The notes beneath the pieces are model-generated. The model worked only from the letters and a program-made list of their open reading frames with translations, did no database searches and was not told where the DNA came from. 64,000 nt of DNA, from NCBI GenBank assembly GCA_947305795.1, contig CAMZEK010000004.1, positions 1-64,000 on the forward strand, written 5' to 3'. Both the position numbers and the translations under genes were made by a program. Of the stretch, positions 32,031 through 41,440 are shown piece by piece; the first letter of the stretch is position 1, and each line of letters opens with the position of its first letter. Source of the stretch: an uncultured Bacteroidales bacterium. Lineage in GTDB: Bacteria; Bacteroidota; Bacteroidia; Bacteroidales; F082.

Positions 32031-32863
32031 TGTTTTCCATTATCACATGTTCCAGAAAACAGGGAATACTACTCGAGTTGAAGCAAAACATCGCTGAAAC
32101 TATCGACTGTGACAATGAGTTGGTGGTCATCGACAATTCCGAGAATAGGTATAGCATTTTCGAAGCCTATAATGAAGGCATCCGCCGTGCCAACGGCGAG
32201 ATTCTTTGTTTTATGCATGATGACGTGCTGTTCCGCTCGACTGGCTGGGGAAATGCAATAATCAACCATTTTAATGAAGATGAGCGAATCGGTTTGATCG
32301 GTTTTGCTGGAACGCACTTCCTGCCCGATACCCCTATGTATTGGTACAGCTCACCATTCGTATCGCAACGCAATCTGAACAATGACCAAGGGTGCGTAGA
32401 GGAACATTTCCATGAAGATTGGTTTGGCGAGCGCAACATCATTGACGTGGTTGCAGTTGACGGATTCTGCTTTTTTGCGAGAAAAAGTCTGTTCGAACAA
32501 ATCGTTTTTGATGAAAAGACATTCCAAGGATTCCATCTTTATGATATGGACATCTGCATGCAGGTGATTCAGTCTGGGTATAAGGTTTGCGTATGCAGGG
32601 ATGTGTTGGCTGAGCATGCTTGGTCAGAGAGTAAGCAATTTTCCAAACAGGGTGCTGGTCTTTTTATGGAAAATTTAGAGCATTTTACAAAAAAATGGCG
32701 AGGGACGTTGCCTGTCTATAAAGGTTTAAACTTGCCACCAGAAGTGTTTGAAAGGGTGAATGTGTTATTTGGTCAACTGTATGAAGCTAAACGAGTTCGA
32801 AATTCAAAAGCCTACCATTTGGGTAAAACTTTGCTCTCTCCTTTTGGATGGATAAAGAAATAA
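32027..32863 (+). CDS. glycosyltransferase, GT-A fold
   Basis: A 278-residue protein starting MFSIITCSRKQG, with VVIDNSENRYSIFEAYNEGI and CFMHDDVLF, where HDD takes the place of DxD, then VDGFCFFARKSLFE and HLYDMDICMQV. These are features of the GT2-like group sometimes listed as Glyco_tranf_2_5. The C-terminal AYHLGKTLLSPFGWIK closely resembles the end of the preceding glycosyltransferase. Confidence 0.82.
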   Translation: MMFSIITCSRKQGILLELKQNIAETIDCDNELVVIDNSENRYSIFEAYNEGIRRANGEILCFMHDDVLFRSTGWGNAIINHFNEDERIGLIGFAGTHFLPDTPMYWYSSPFVSQRNLNNDQGCVEEHFHEDWFGERNIIDVVAVDGFCFFARKSLFEQIVFDEKTFQGFHLYDMDICMQVIQSGYKVCVCRDVLAEHAWSESKQFSKQGAGLFMENLEHFTKKWRGTLPVYKGLNLPPEVFERVNVLFGQLYEAKRVRNSKAYHLGKTLLSPFGWIKK

Positions 32864-32869
32864 TTGATT

Positions 32870-33691
32870 ATGATTCCGAAGATTATCCACTACTGCTGGT
32901 TCGGTAAGGGTTTGATGCCCAAGTCGCAGAAAGACTGCATCAAAGGCTGGAAGAAACTGATGCCTGATTACCAGTTTATGCGCTGGGATGAGACCAATTT
33001 CGACTACACAAAGTATGAGGCATCAAAATACGCCTACGAGGTGAAGAAATACGCCCTTGTTTCCGATGTGTGTCGATACAATGTGCTGGCCGAGTATGGC
33101 GGCATCTATTTGGATACTGATGTTGAAGTGTTTCAGAGCTTTGATCGTTTCCTGGACTGTAATTTTTTCTCGGGCATCGAACTCTATAATGAGTTTGAAT
33201 CCGAGCATATCGCTGAAAACTATTTGAATGAAGATGGAACAGCGAAGGTGTTTGATACCGATGTGCCGAGAATGGAAATCCTGACCTCTTCTATGGCGTG
33301 CAACCCAGGCAATGAGATGATATGCAAGATTCGGGATTATTACAACACGGTCGAGGTGGATGCTGACAAGGCTTTACATTACCGTGATTGGGTGAACAAT
33401 GACCGTCTGGTTGCTCGTCATCTCACGCACTATGGTTTCCGATACAAAAACGAAACACAGCGGCTTGAAAACAATATGGTGGTATACGGTACAGGCATTT
33501 TTGGACATGCTTTCTGCCCAGACAAACGATTCGAGGTTTCTTATCATCATAATGCGGCAACATGGGAATCGGAAAAATGGAATCGGTCGCAAAGAGAGGC
33601 CTTTTTTTTCGACAAAATCGGGCTGCTGCCACTTTACAAAAGATATAAAAAGTTGAAGAAAAGTATCAAAAGAGCATTCGTGAAGGCATGA
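32870..33691 (+). CDS. GT32-like capsular glycosyltransferase (DXD sugar-binding)
   Basis: A 273-residue protein with IPKIIHYCWFGKG, WDETNFDYTKY, ALVSDVCRYNVLAEYGGIYLDTDVEVF; the last contains the DXD of the GT32/Gly_transf_sug family. The frame is open two codons upstream to a TTG, but the ATG at 32870 gives the usual MIPKxIH start. A paralogue lies at 41437-42156. It overlaps the deacetylase gene by ATGA. Confidence 0.88.
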   Translation: MIPKIIHYCWFGKGLMPKSQKDCIKGWKKLMPDYQFMRWDETNFDYTKYEASKYAYEVKKYALVSDVCRYNVLAEYGGIYLDTDVEVFQSFDRFLDCNFFSGIELYNEFESEHIAENYLNEDGTAKVFDTDVPRMEILTSSMACNPGNEMICKIRDYYNTVEVDADKALHYRDWVNNDRLVARHLTHYGFRYKNETQRLENNMVVYGTGIFGHAFCPDKRFEVSYHHNAATWESEKWNRSQREAFFFDKIGLLPLYKRYKKLKKSIKRAFVKA

Positions 33692-34512
33692 TGGGCAGAA
33701 TGAAAAGAAAGGTTTCGCATCTTATGCATCCTGTTCAAGGGGAGATTTGGTGTTTGCATCGGGTGGTTCCAATTAGAAGCATTTATCCTAGCAATAGGGA
33801 TTTGGAAATCACGCCAGACTATCTTGAACGGCAGGTGGTGGAATATAAAAGGAATGGGTTTTCGTTTGTGACATTGGAGCAAATCCTGGACCATCAATCC
33901 TTTTTGCTGCCTCAAAAAAGAGTGAATGTTTCTTTCGACGATGGGTTTAAGGATGTTTATGGAGAGGCGTTTCCGATTTTGAGGAAATATAATGTGCCTT
34001 TCACGCTTTATTTGACAACGGATTTCCCGAAGGGCAAGGCGGATCTTTGGTGGATCCAATTGGAAAAAGATAAATCGGTTGACGAATATGAGAGGATTAT
34101 AAAGGCCGTTTATGAAAGCGGGAAGCCTATGGCGGAAGAAATGCATCGTTTGACCCAAACGGTTCCGGACCGGAGCCTTTGCTTTGATTTGGCTTTGAAT
34201 TGGGTTGAGATAAAAGAGATGGTGGATAGTGGCTTGTGTACGATAGGTTCTCATACGGTTTCTCATCCAGGGCTTGTTCGGATTGATGCGAAAGAGGTCT
34301 TCTTTGAATTGCATGAATCAAAACGTCTCCTTGAAGAAAAACTAGGCATTGAGGTTGCCCATCTTTCGTATCCGCACAGTATGCAAGGCGAATGTGTTCA
34401 AAGAATGGCTGCTGAGGCTGGCTATAAGTCGGCAACCCTTGGATACGGTGGTGTCGTTAGGAAAGGCGATAATAAGTATTGCTTAAATAGGAAACACATA
34501 ATACAAGACTAA
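33688..34512 (+). CDS. polysaccharide deacetylase family protein
   Basis: A 274-residue NodB-like protein: WCLHRVVP near the N-terminus, the metal-binding VSFDDGFKDVY with the catalytic aspartate pair, and IGSHTVSHPGL with the two histidines. It should remove N-acetyl (or O-acetyl) groups from a sugar of the polymer or its lipid-linked precursor. The protein has no signal peptide, so it probably acts in the cytoplasm. The next gene, an acetyltransferase, begins two bases after the stop. Confidence 0.85.
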   Translation: MMGRMKRKVSHLMHPVQGEIWCLHRVVPIRSIYPSNRDLEITPDYLERQVVEYKRNGFSFVTLEQILDHQSFLLPQKRVNVSFDDGFKDVYGEAFPILRKYNVPFTLYLTTDFPKGKADLWWIQLEKDKSVDEYERIIKAVYESGKPMAEEMHRLTQTVPDRSLCFDLALNWVEIKEMVDSGLCTIGSHTVSHPGLVRIDAKEVFFELHESKRLLEEKLGIEVAHLSYPHSMQGECVQRMAAEAGYKSATLGYGGVVRKGDNKYCLNRKHIIQD

Positions 34513-34514
34513 AA

Positions 34515-35057
34515 ATGGTTCCAAAGATTGTATTTGGTGATTTGTTTAGAAGCAATGGCAAGACGGGGCTTTGGAACTTGTTGTGTACTGCTGCTCGCAA
34601 GCTGGATTTCAGGTGGATTGTGCTGTTCCGATGGTATCAAAGCAAGCGAAAACCATTCGTGTCTAGGCTGTTGTTGAGACATTGTTCTAGAAAGACAGGA
34701 ATACAAATAGGGTGGCACACTAAAATTGGCGAAGGACTTGTGCTAGTGCATTGTGGTGATATCGCTGTCAACAACGAGGTGGAAATCGGAAAGAATTGTA
34801 CGTTGTATCAGGGTGTCACCATAGGTATGGAGTTTAGAGGGAAAAGACAAGGGAATCCAATGATTGGCAACAATGTGTGGATTGGTAGTAATGCTTGCGT
34901 GGTTGGCAATATTACGATAGGTGATGATGTTTTGATTGCTCCTTTGGCCTTTGTGAATTTTGATGTGCCTTCTCACTCCATTATCGTTGGTAATCCGGGA
35001 AAAATAATTTCTCGAGAAAACGCAACGGAAGGTTATATTTGTAACAAGTTGGAATAG
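34515..35057 (+). CDS. serine acetyltransferase-like hexapeptide acyltransferase
   Basis: A 180-residue protein. The C-terminal two thirds form CysE-like hexapeptide coils: IQIGWHTKIGEGLVLVHCGDI, VEIGKNCTLYQGVTIGMEF, GNNVWIGSNACVVGNITIG and DDVLIAPLAFVNFDVP. The HCGDI segment matches the position of the CysE active-site histidine. Within this locus it more probably acetylates a sugar than serine, because the CysE N-terminal helical domain is replaced by a short basic region. Confidence 0.82.
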   Translation: MVPKIVFGDLFRSNGKTGLWNLLCTAARKLDFRWIVLFRWYQSKRKPFVSRLLLRHCSRKTGIQIGWHTKIGEGLVLVHCGDIAVNNEVEIGKNCTLYQGVTIGMEFRGKRQGNPMIGNNVWIGSNACVVGNITIGDDVLIAPLAFVNFDVPSHSIIVGNPGKIISRENATEGYICNKLE

Positions 35058-35069
35058 CTGGACAGGAAG

Positions 35070-36047
35070 ATGCAACAACGCGACGTGACCTTTGACATCA
35101 TGAAGGGTGTCGGTATATTGCTGGTGATTGTGTGTCATCTTCTCGGATGGAATCATCCATGGCTGGATCGTGTTATTTCATCCTTTCACATGCCATTGTT
35201 TTTTATAATTGCTGGTCTTTTCTCAAAACCTTATGTGGATAAGTTCACGACCAAGTCGAGCGTGAAACGTTATTTCAGGCGTTTGTGTCGACCTATGGCG
35301 ATAACCCAGTTGGTGATTGTGGTATGGGCGGTGTTGATGGCGCTGGCAAAGCATGAGAGCTGGAATCCGGTAATTAGAGAATTGCTGTCACTTGTTTGGG
35401 CTGACGTGGACGGACCAATGACACCGTGGGGGAAGCTGAGTCTTGGCGTGATTTGGTTTTTGTTGGCGCTATTTGTCGCTAAAGTGTTGCTGATACCGTT
35501 GTCAAGGTTGGAAAATTGGGCTATCCCCGTTTCCCTTATCGTTGCTTTTGCCACGTTGTTGTTACATAAAATTTTTCCCTATTCCATCTGGTGTCTTTCA
35601 TTAGGCTTGATGGCGTTACCATTTGTGACTATTGGATGGTGGGTGAAAGAGCATCCGGTTCCTCTGTGGCTGAAGATAGTTGTTACGGTCGGTTGGATAG
35701 TTGCTATCTGCTTCTCGAGGCTGGACATGTATTCTTTCACATGGAATTGTTATCCCTTGGATGTCGTGGGTGCTTGTGGAGGTACGTGTATGGTATATTT
35801 GGTGAGCCTGGGAATTAAGAAATACATGAAAATTACAACAAAAGTATTATCGGCGCTCGGCGTATGGTCATTGGCCATCATGTGTATGCATTGCTTTGAA
35901 ATGTATGCACATTTGGGTAATCACATTAAGGCTGTGGTTGGTGTGGAGTTGGGCGAGTGGCCAATGTTTGCATGGCGATTGGCGTTGACTTTGGGTTTGG
36001 CTATTGCTTTGGTTCATATACCAAAAGTGAAAAAGGTATTTGTTTGA
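35070..36047 (+). CDS. acyltransferase 3 family membrane protein
   Basis: A 325-residue integral membrane protein with about ten hydrophobic segments. The N-terminal pattern RDVTFDIMKGVGILLVIVCHLLG and FFIIAGLFSKPY carry the conserved acidic residue and the histidine of the OafA/acyltransferase-3 family, which O-acylates surface glycans. A second member lies at 36681-37706. Confidence 0.85.
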   Translation: MQQRDVTFDIMKGVGILLVIVCHLLGWNHPWLDRVISSFHMPLFFIIAGLFSKPYVDKFTTKSSVKRYFRRLCRPMAITQLVIVVWAVLMALAKHESWNPVIRELLSLVWADVDGPMTPWGKLSLGVIWFLLALFVAKVLLIPLSRLENWAIPVSLIVAFATLLLHKIFPYSIWCLSLGLMALPFVTIGWWVKEHPVPLWLKIVVTVGWIVAICFSRLDMYSFTWNCYPLDVVGACGGTCMVYLVSLGIKKYMKITTKVLSALGVWSLAIMCMHCFEMYAHLGNHIKAVVGVELGEWPMFAWRLALTLGLAIALVHIPKVKKVFV

Positions 36048-36048
36048 G

Positions 36049-36690
36049 ATGAGAAAGAGTACGGACAAGCTAATTCGTTTCTTGTGCACGAAACGTTTTA
36101 TGCCGAAAAAGCTTCGCGTTTTCAAGCCGTCCATGTGTTTCGTAGATTCTGGGGCCCATGTGAAGATAGATAAGTATCTGAATTTTAACAAGCAGTGGGA
36201 TAACCAAAGGATGCTGCGAAATAAAATGGCCGGTTCATTGTACGTGGGCAATGGCGCAACATTGGAGGTTGATGCTTTTGATGTGTATGCGGGCAGTAGG
36301 ATTAATGTGAACCAGATCGCAAAACTGTCGTTGGGCAGCGGCTATATGAACTATGAGTGCGTCATAGATTGCTTCTCTTCCATCACCATTGGTCATGACG
36401 TTGTGATTTCGGAGCGCGTGGTCATCAGGGATTCGGACAATCATACTATTCAATCCATTGCCACAGAAACCGAGAATGAGCAGTTAAGTGATGAAAAACT
36501 ATCTATGGCTCCTATTGTGATACAAGACCATGTTTGGATCGGAATGAATGTGATTGTGTTGAAAGGTGTAACGATAGGGGAAGGTGCTATCGTAGCGGCA
36601 GGTAGTTTGGTGAATAAGGATGTGCCCCCGCATAGTTTAGTGGCAGGTGTGCCTGCCAAAGTGATGAAGACGGATGTTTCATGGAGTTGA
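36049..36690 (+). CDS. hexapeptide acyltransferase
   Basis: A 213-residue beta-helix transferase with coils LYVGNGATLEVDAFDVYAG, TIGHDVVISERVVIRDSDNH (the catalytic histidine), DHVWIGMNVIVLKGVTIG and EGAIVAAGSLVNKDVPPHSLVAGVPAKV. This is the pattern of the WcaF/Maa group of sugar O-acetyltransferases. The ATG at 36049 follows the upstream stop; a TTG at 36040 is also in frame but less likely. The 3' end overlaps the next gene by ten bases. Confidence 0.85.
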   Translation: MRKSTDKLIRFLCTKRFMPKKLRVFKPSMCFVDSGAHVKIDKYLNFNKQWDNQRMLRNKMAGSLYVGNGATLEVDAFDVYAGSRINVNQIAKLSLGSGYMNYECVIDCFSSITIGHDVVISERVVIRDSDNHTIQSIATETENEQLSDEKLSMAPIVIQDHVWIGMNVIVLKGVTIGEGAIVAAGSLVNKDVPPHSLVAGVPAKVMKTDVSWS

Positions 36691-37706
36691 GCAAGACCGA
36701 TACTGCTGCGATTAAAGGAATAGCGATTATCCTGATGCTATGGCATCATTTGTTCTTGAACACGATGGCCTATGGGAATCTCACGAATTCTTTGGCGGTT
36801 GTTTTTAAGGTTTGCGTGGCTTTATTCCTGTTCGTCAGCGGATATGGTTTGACGAAGCAGTATTCTCAACTTGATAAGCCGTATTTTAAAAACACGCTTA
36901 AATTTTTGTTGCGGAGATATGTCAATTTCTTTCTGCCCTACTGGTTCTGCTTCGTGTTAGTGGTTGTCGTGGGCAATATCTGCGGTTATTCCTTCTCGGA
37001 GGCTTATCCTTCAAGTCGTAATACATTAAAATGTGTATTGTTGGATATAGCAGGGCAGATGGGCTATAATTCATATTTGAATCCCTGGTGGTTCAATAAG
37101 ATGATTATCCAATTGTATTTGGTTTTTCCCATCCTGTTCTTAATCATATGTAATAAGTATTTGTCATGGGTCGGCTTGGCCTTGATTATTGTTGCGCAAT
37201 TGTACGCCAAAAACATTTTGGGCCATGTGTTTTTTATCGTAGAAGGCGGGCTTCCCGCGTTTTATCTCGGCATGTTATGTGCTCGTTGTCGGTTGGTCCC
37301 CGAGGCGAACGACGGGAAGTGGAGACCGTTACTGTTTTTTGAGGGTTTGTTTGTGTGCATTGGTTTGGCAGTCCTGCATTTAATGGTAGTGAAAGACCCT
37401 TATGTGGCTGTATTGATTCGGGCTTTGATGGCACTGTGCATCATAGGGGTATATAAGTCATTCGGGAATCAACAGACTTTCGCCCTTGAGTTTGTTGGTA
37501 AGTATGCTACCTTTATGTATTTAATCCATATGTTGTTTATTAAGCTGATTCCAGGTGTGATATACGGCGTGAAGTATTCGGTGCTGGTTTTTATGTTGTT
37601 TGTGGCGGTCTGTTTAGTGGCCGCCATGCTGATTGATGCATTGGAAAAATTGTCCCGTTACGATAGATTGCGTGTTGGAGTCGTAAAATTAATCGATAAA
37701 TGGTAA
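36681..37706 (+). CDS. acyltransferase 3 family membrane protein
   Basis: A 341-residue membrane protein with about ten hydrophobic segments. DTAAIKGIAIILMLWHHLFLN holds the family's histidine pair, and FLFVSGYGLTKQY follows. It probably O-acylates the same polymer at another position. The 3' end overlaps the following glycosyltransferase by seven bases. Confidence 0.83.
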   Translation: MELSKTDTAAIKGIAIILMLWHHLFLNTMAYGNLTNSLAVVFKVCVALFLFVSGYGLTKQYSQLDKPYFKNTLKFLLRRYVNFFLPYWFCFVLVVVVGNICGYSFSEAYPSSRNTLKCVLLDIAGQMGYNSYLNPWWFNKMIIQLYLVFPILFLIICNKYLSWVGLALIIVAQLYAKNILGHVFFIVEGGLPAFYLGMLCARCRLVPEANDGKWRPLLFFEGLFVCIGLAVLHLMVVKDPYVAVLIRALMALCIIGVYKSFGNQQTFALEFVGKYATFMYLIHMLFIKLIPGVIYGVKYSVLVFMLFVAVCLVAAMLIDALEKLSRYDRLRVGVVKLIDKW

Positions 37707-38536
37707 TGGCTCCTCGTGTTTCCATTCTCATTCCCGTCTACAAGACGGCTCCTTATCTCCGCGAGGCGATGGACAGCATGCTGTCTCAAACCTTTACGGA
37801 TTTCGAACTGATTGTGCTGAACGATTTCTCACCTGACAATGCTGAGGAGATTTTGGATACATACGACGATCCTCGGATTGTACGATATAAAGGTGAAAAG
37901 AACGTCGGTTTGTCGAATGTGCTAAATGTCGGCATAAGGATGGCAAAAGGGAAGTACATAGCTCGCATGGACAGTGACGACATTTCCTTGCCGAATCGAT
38001 TACAGACCCAATTTGATTATTTGGAATCTCATCCTGATATTGATTTGTGCTCGTGTGGTATGCAGTTATTTGGAGCCAAGGAGGATGTCTGGCTTCGTGA
38101 AAGCAATCCAGAAAAGGTAAAAATTACGGCTTTGTTTTTTTCACCAGTGTTGCATGCTTCGAGTATGTGGCGCAAGGATTCTTTTGAGAAACAAGGATTA
38201 TTCTTTCGGCAGGAAATGGTTCCGGCTGAGGATTATGACTTGTGGACGAGGGCATTGGTGAAAGGCCTGAGACTGGTCAATTTGCCAGAAGTGCTATATA
38301 GGTATAGGCTGCATCCTAATCAAGCCACCCTACAAACCGACAAGACCAAAATAAAAAGCCGAGAGGTACAAAAGGCCTATTTGAAAGCAGCCTTACCCTC
38401 GTTGTCGGAAAAAACGATTGGGTCTTTTCCCGAAAAATTATGGCCGGTGTTCTTCTCTAACTTGCGTAAAGGTTTTTTTGATAAAAGATTGTTGGCGAAA
38501 CGTCTATATAAAATGAGCAAAGTCAAGAATAACTGA
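37700..38536 (+). CDS. family 2 glycosyltransferase
   Basis: A 278-residue GT2: PRVSILIPVYKTAPYLREAM, FELIVLNDFSPDNAEEIL, KNVGLSNVLNVGI, YIARMDSDDIS with DxD, and later EDYDLWTRAL with the catalytic base ED. The protein is soluble. It is the first of three consecutive GT2 genes. Confidence 0.88.
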   Translation: MVMAPRVSILIPVYKTAPYLREAMDSMLSQTFTDFELIVLNDFSPDNAEEILDTYDDPRIVRYKGEKNVGLSNVLNVGIRMAKGKYIARMDSDDISLPNRLQTQFDYLESHPDIDLCSCGMQLFGAKEDVWLRESNPEKVKITALFFSPVLHASSMWRKDSFEKQGLFFRQEMVPAEDYDLWTRALVKGLRLVNLPEVLYRYRLHPNQATLQTDKTKIKSREVQKAYLKAALPSLSEKTIGSFPEKLWPVFFSNLRKGFFDKRLLAKRLYKMSKVKNN

Positions 38537-38542
38537 TTGATA

Positions 38543-39448
38543 ATGTTTTTTTCCGTCATCATTCCTGTTTATAACGTTGAGCCATATTTACGCGACTGCC
38601 TCGACAGCGTTGTTAACCAGACTTTTCCCGATTGGGAAGCCATCTGTGTGAACGACGGCTCTACTGACGGTTCTGCGGCTATTCTTAATGGATTTGCAGA
38701 AAAAGATAATCGGATAAAAATTGTTACTCAAGCTAATGGCGGTCTTTCTGCGGCACGAAACGCTGGATTAGATATCGCAAAAGGAGATTATATTCTGTTT
38801 TTGGATAGTGACGATTGGCTGGAACAGAATGCGTTGGAAATTTTGTCAAGGAATTTGAATGGTGAGGACATGCTTTGCTTTTCAGGGCGGCGTTACTTCG
38901 AGAGCGGGAAAGAATACCATAATGCAGACCAACTGAAGACGCAATCTTATGCTTCGGGCATGGACTATTACAACGCTAATGCCCTTTTGCATCGCGATTT
39001 CGCTTTTGTTTGTGTGGTGCTGAGAGCCTATAAACGGTCATTCCTTTTGGAAAACAACCTTCGATTCAAAGAAGGCATTTATCATGAGGATAATCTGTTC
39101 ACACCGTTGGCTTGTTACTATGCGAAGAAAGTAAAGGCCGTTAATGAATGTTTGTATGATTACAGGGTGCGCGTCAATAGCATCACCACAACGAGTAATG
39201 TCAAGCGGCATAGCGACTTGTTGGGACTATCCAATGCATTGGCAGCATTCTTCATCCCGAAACAGGGTTTTGACAAGACCGTTATTTATCGAGCCATCAC
39301 GCATCATTATCAGGTGGTGTTCGTGAGTGCAGCAAGGGAGGAAAAAAGGAAATTGAGGCCATTGTGTGATTGGAATTTATATCACAAGGTGAGTCATACC
39401 AAATTGCGTCATCGGTGGAATTATTGGAGGAATAAGATTGGATTATGA
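38543..39448 (+). CDS. family 2 glycosyltransferase
   Basis: A 301-residue GT2: FFSVIIPVYNVEPYLRDCL, WEAICVNDGSTDGSAAIL, GLSAARNAGLDIA, YILFLDSDDWLE with DxD, and IYHEDNLFTPL carrying the ED base. An in-frame TTG two codons upstream exists; the ATG at 38543 is preferred. It overlaps the next gene by four bases. Confidence 0.88.
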   Translation: MFFSVIIPVYNVEPYLRDCLDSVVNQTFPDWEAICVNDGSTDGSAAILNGFAEKDNRIKIVTQANGGLSAARNAGLDIAKGDYILFLDSDDWLEQNALEILSRNLNGEDMLCFSGRRYFESGKEYHNADQLKTQSYASGMDYYNANALLHRDFAFVCVVLRAYKRSFLLENNLRFKEGIYHEDNLFTPLACYYAKKVKAVNECLYDYRVRVNSITTTSNVKRHSDLLGLSNALAAFFIPKQGFDKTVIYRAITHHYQVVFVSAAREEKRKLRPLCDWNLYHKVSHTKLRHRWNYWRNKIGL

Positions 39449-40392
39449 GGTTCTCTGTCATCATACCCCTCTATAATAAAGCACCCTACGTGGCCAAGGC
39501 CATCGGAAGCGTATTGTCGCAGACTTTCTTTGACTACGAGTTAATCATCGTTGATGACGGCAGTAAGGATAACTCTGCTGAAATTGCTGCGCACGCCATT
39601 AAGAAACAAGGGAATTGCCGTCTGCTAAAACAGGAGAACGCCGGAGTAAGTGTAGCTCGTAATAACGGCGTGGCTGCTTCTCATGGCGATTACCTATGCT
39701 TCCTTGATGCTGACGATTGGTGGAATCCACACTTTTTAGAAGAAATGTCTAAGCTAATTATAGAATTTCCCGAAGCTGGCATTTATGGAACGAGCTATAC
39801 TATTGTAAACGAGACCAAGCATAAAACCAGAGTAGCGCCGATTGGCGTTGAGCCAGGCTTCGAGAAAGGCTATATTAATTATTGTCAAGTGTATGCAAAA
39901 ACCTTGGCCATGCCGCTGACCTCAATTTCAGTGGCGATTCCAAGACTTGTTTTTGATGAGATGCATGGTTTCCCGAAGGGCGTCAAATTGGGAGAGGATT
40001 TCTTGCTATGGATACGGATTGCGCTGAAGTATAAGGTGGCATTTCTGAACAAGCCCATGGCCTTTTACAATCAAGATGTGGATGTGGCCAATCGGAGCGT
40101 GGGGAGGTTGCATAAGCCTGACGAGCATATGCTGTGGAATTTGGACTTTTTGGCAACTGAAGAGGAGACCAACCCTGATTACAAGCAACTGGTTGATAAT
40201 CTCAGGACATACGGACTATATCCCTATTACCTTTCCAAAGAGTATCATGGCGCAGCGAAGAAAGAATTGGAAAAAGTGGATTGGCAAAGACAAACAGAAA
40301 GGACTAGGAAACAGTATAACAGGTCTCTTTTATGGTCACGAGCTGTGTTTAATATAAAAAAGCTGCTTTTGCCTATTAAGCACGCAATATGA
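39445..40392 (+). CDS. family 2 glycosyltransferase
   Basis: A 315-residue GT2: RFSVIIPLYNKAPYVAKAI, YELIIVDDGSKDNSAEIA, AGVSVARNNGVAAS, YLCFLDADDWWNP with DxD and KLGEDFLLWIRIAL with the ED base. No membrane segment. A short AT-rich gap of 16 bases separates it from the next gene. Confidence 0.88.
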   Translation: MRFSVIIPLYNKAPYVAKAIGSVLSQTFFDYELIIVDDGSKDNSAEIAAHAIKKQGNCRLLKQENAGVSVARNNGVAASHGDYLCFLDADDWWNPHFLEEMSKLIIEFPEAGIYGTSYTIVNETKHKTRVAPIGVEPGFEKGYINYCQVYAKTLAMPLTSISVAIPRLVFDEMHGFPKGVKLGEDFLLWIRIALKYKVAFLNKPMAFYNQDVDVANRSVGRLHKPDEHMLWNLDFLATEEETNPDYKQLVDNLRTYGLYPYYLSKEYHGAAKKELEKVDWQRQTERTRKQYNRSLLWSRAVFNIKKLLLPIKHAI

Positions 40393-40408
40393 TATTCCAC
40401 CAAAAAGA

Positions 40409-41440
40409 ATGGGAAACATGAAAGTGATAATTGATACTGCGGATGATATCCTATACAAGAGTTTTTATGTTTACGGATTAGTAGAATTGTTTGGGCGAAA
40501 CTCGGTTGGTTTCTCTTCACGCCCTTTTGTGGAATTAACGAAACGTGCCAGAAACACGAAATCAATGAGGTTTCTGCTGCAGAGTTCAGGAGCATCTCGG
40601 CGTTATGTCATTGAATGTAATGATTCCTATGAGATAGATGAAGAGCTCTATAATTGGTGTGATGTATATGGTAGTGTAAATGCCAATTTTTCCAAGACCC
40701 CAGAGAAATATCACGAGAAACTGATTTCATTATGTCCCTCGTTTGGTGTTCGTTGTTGGAATACGCCTCAAACCGTTTTTCACGCCTTGTGTGATTGGCC
40801 TGCATCTAAGTCTTCGATGAGGAAATTTTTTGGGAAGCATAAACGTCTCCTTTTCAGACCAGCCTATGGGAATTATATGAATGTTGAGAATAAGGGTGGT
40901 TTGGACGATAACTATGTTTTTTTTCTATCCACGCTTTGGTATAGTGATGAATGGAATCGTAATGACGAAGGCGTGAATGCGCGTCGGGCGAATTTCATTA
41001 GAGCTTGCAAGGAATTGGAGGATGTGAACTTTGAGGGAGGGCTGGTTTCACAAGGCAAGGACAGAAGCTCGGAAGGATCGTTTTCCGATTGCTTGTGTAG
41101 AGGTATTCCAATGAAGGAGTGGATGGAGAAGACCAAACGTTCCGTTTTGGTGTTCAACACGCCTGCGTTTTGGGACTGCCATGGATGGAAATTAGGTGAG
41201 TATTTAGCCATGGGGAAATGTATCGTTTCAACAGCCTTGTCGAATGATCTGCCAGCTCCTTTGGTACATGGCAGGCATATCCATTTTGTGGAAAACTCGC
41301 AAGAATCCATGCGCGATGCGGTGGATTATATTGTGAAGCATCCTGAGTACAGAAAACATTTGGAAAAAGAGGCAAGGGACTATTGGGAACAATACGGGTC
41401 TCCTGTTGCCTCATTGAAACTATTGGGTTTAGAGCAATGA
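40409..41440 (+). CDS. glycosyltransferase, GT-B-like
   Basis: A 343-residue protein of less clear family. The C-terminal half has VLVFNTPAFWDCHGWKLGEYLAMGKCIVST, which corresponds to the donor-binding E..A.G..iv pattern of GT-B glycosyltransferases, and NDLPAPLVHGRHIHFVEN. The N-terminal half has no strong motif. It is called a glycosyltransferase on this C-terminal pattern and on context. Met at 40409 or 40418 could be the start. The stop overlaps the next gene's ATG. Confidence 0.68.
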   Translation: MGNMKVIIDTADDILYKSFYVYGLVELFGRNSVGFSSRPFVELTKRARNTKSMRFLLQSSGASRRYVIECNDSYEIDEELYNWCDVYGSVNANFSKTPEKYHEKLISLCPSFGVRCWNTPQTVFHALCDWPASKSSMRKFFGKHKRLLFRPAYGNYMNVENKGGLDDNYVFFLSTLWYSDEWNRNDEGVNARRANFIRACKELEDVNFEGGLVSQGKDRSSEGSFSDCLCRGIPMKEWMEKTKRSVLVFNTPAFWDCHGWKLGEYLAMGKCIVSTALSNDLPAPLVHGRHIHFVENSQESMRDAVDYIVKHPEYRKHLEKEARDYWEQYGSPVASLKLLGLEQ

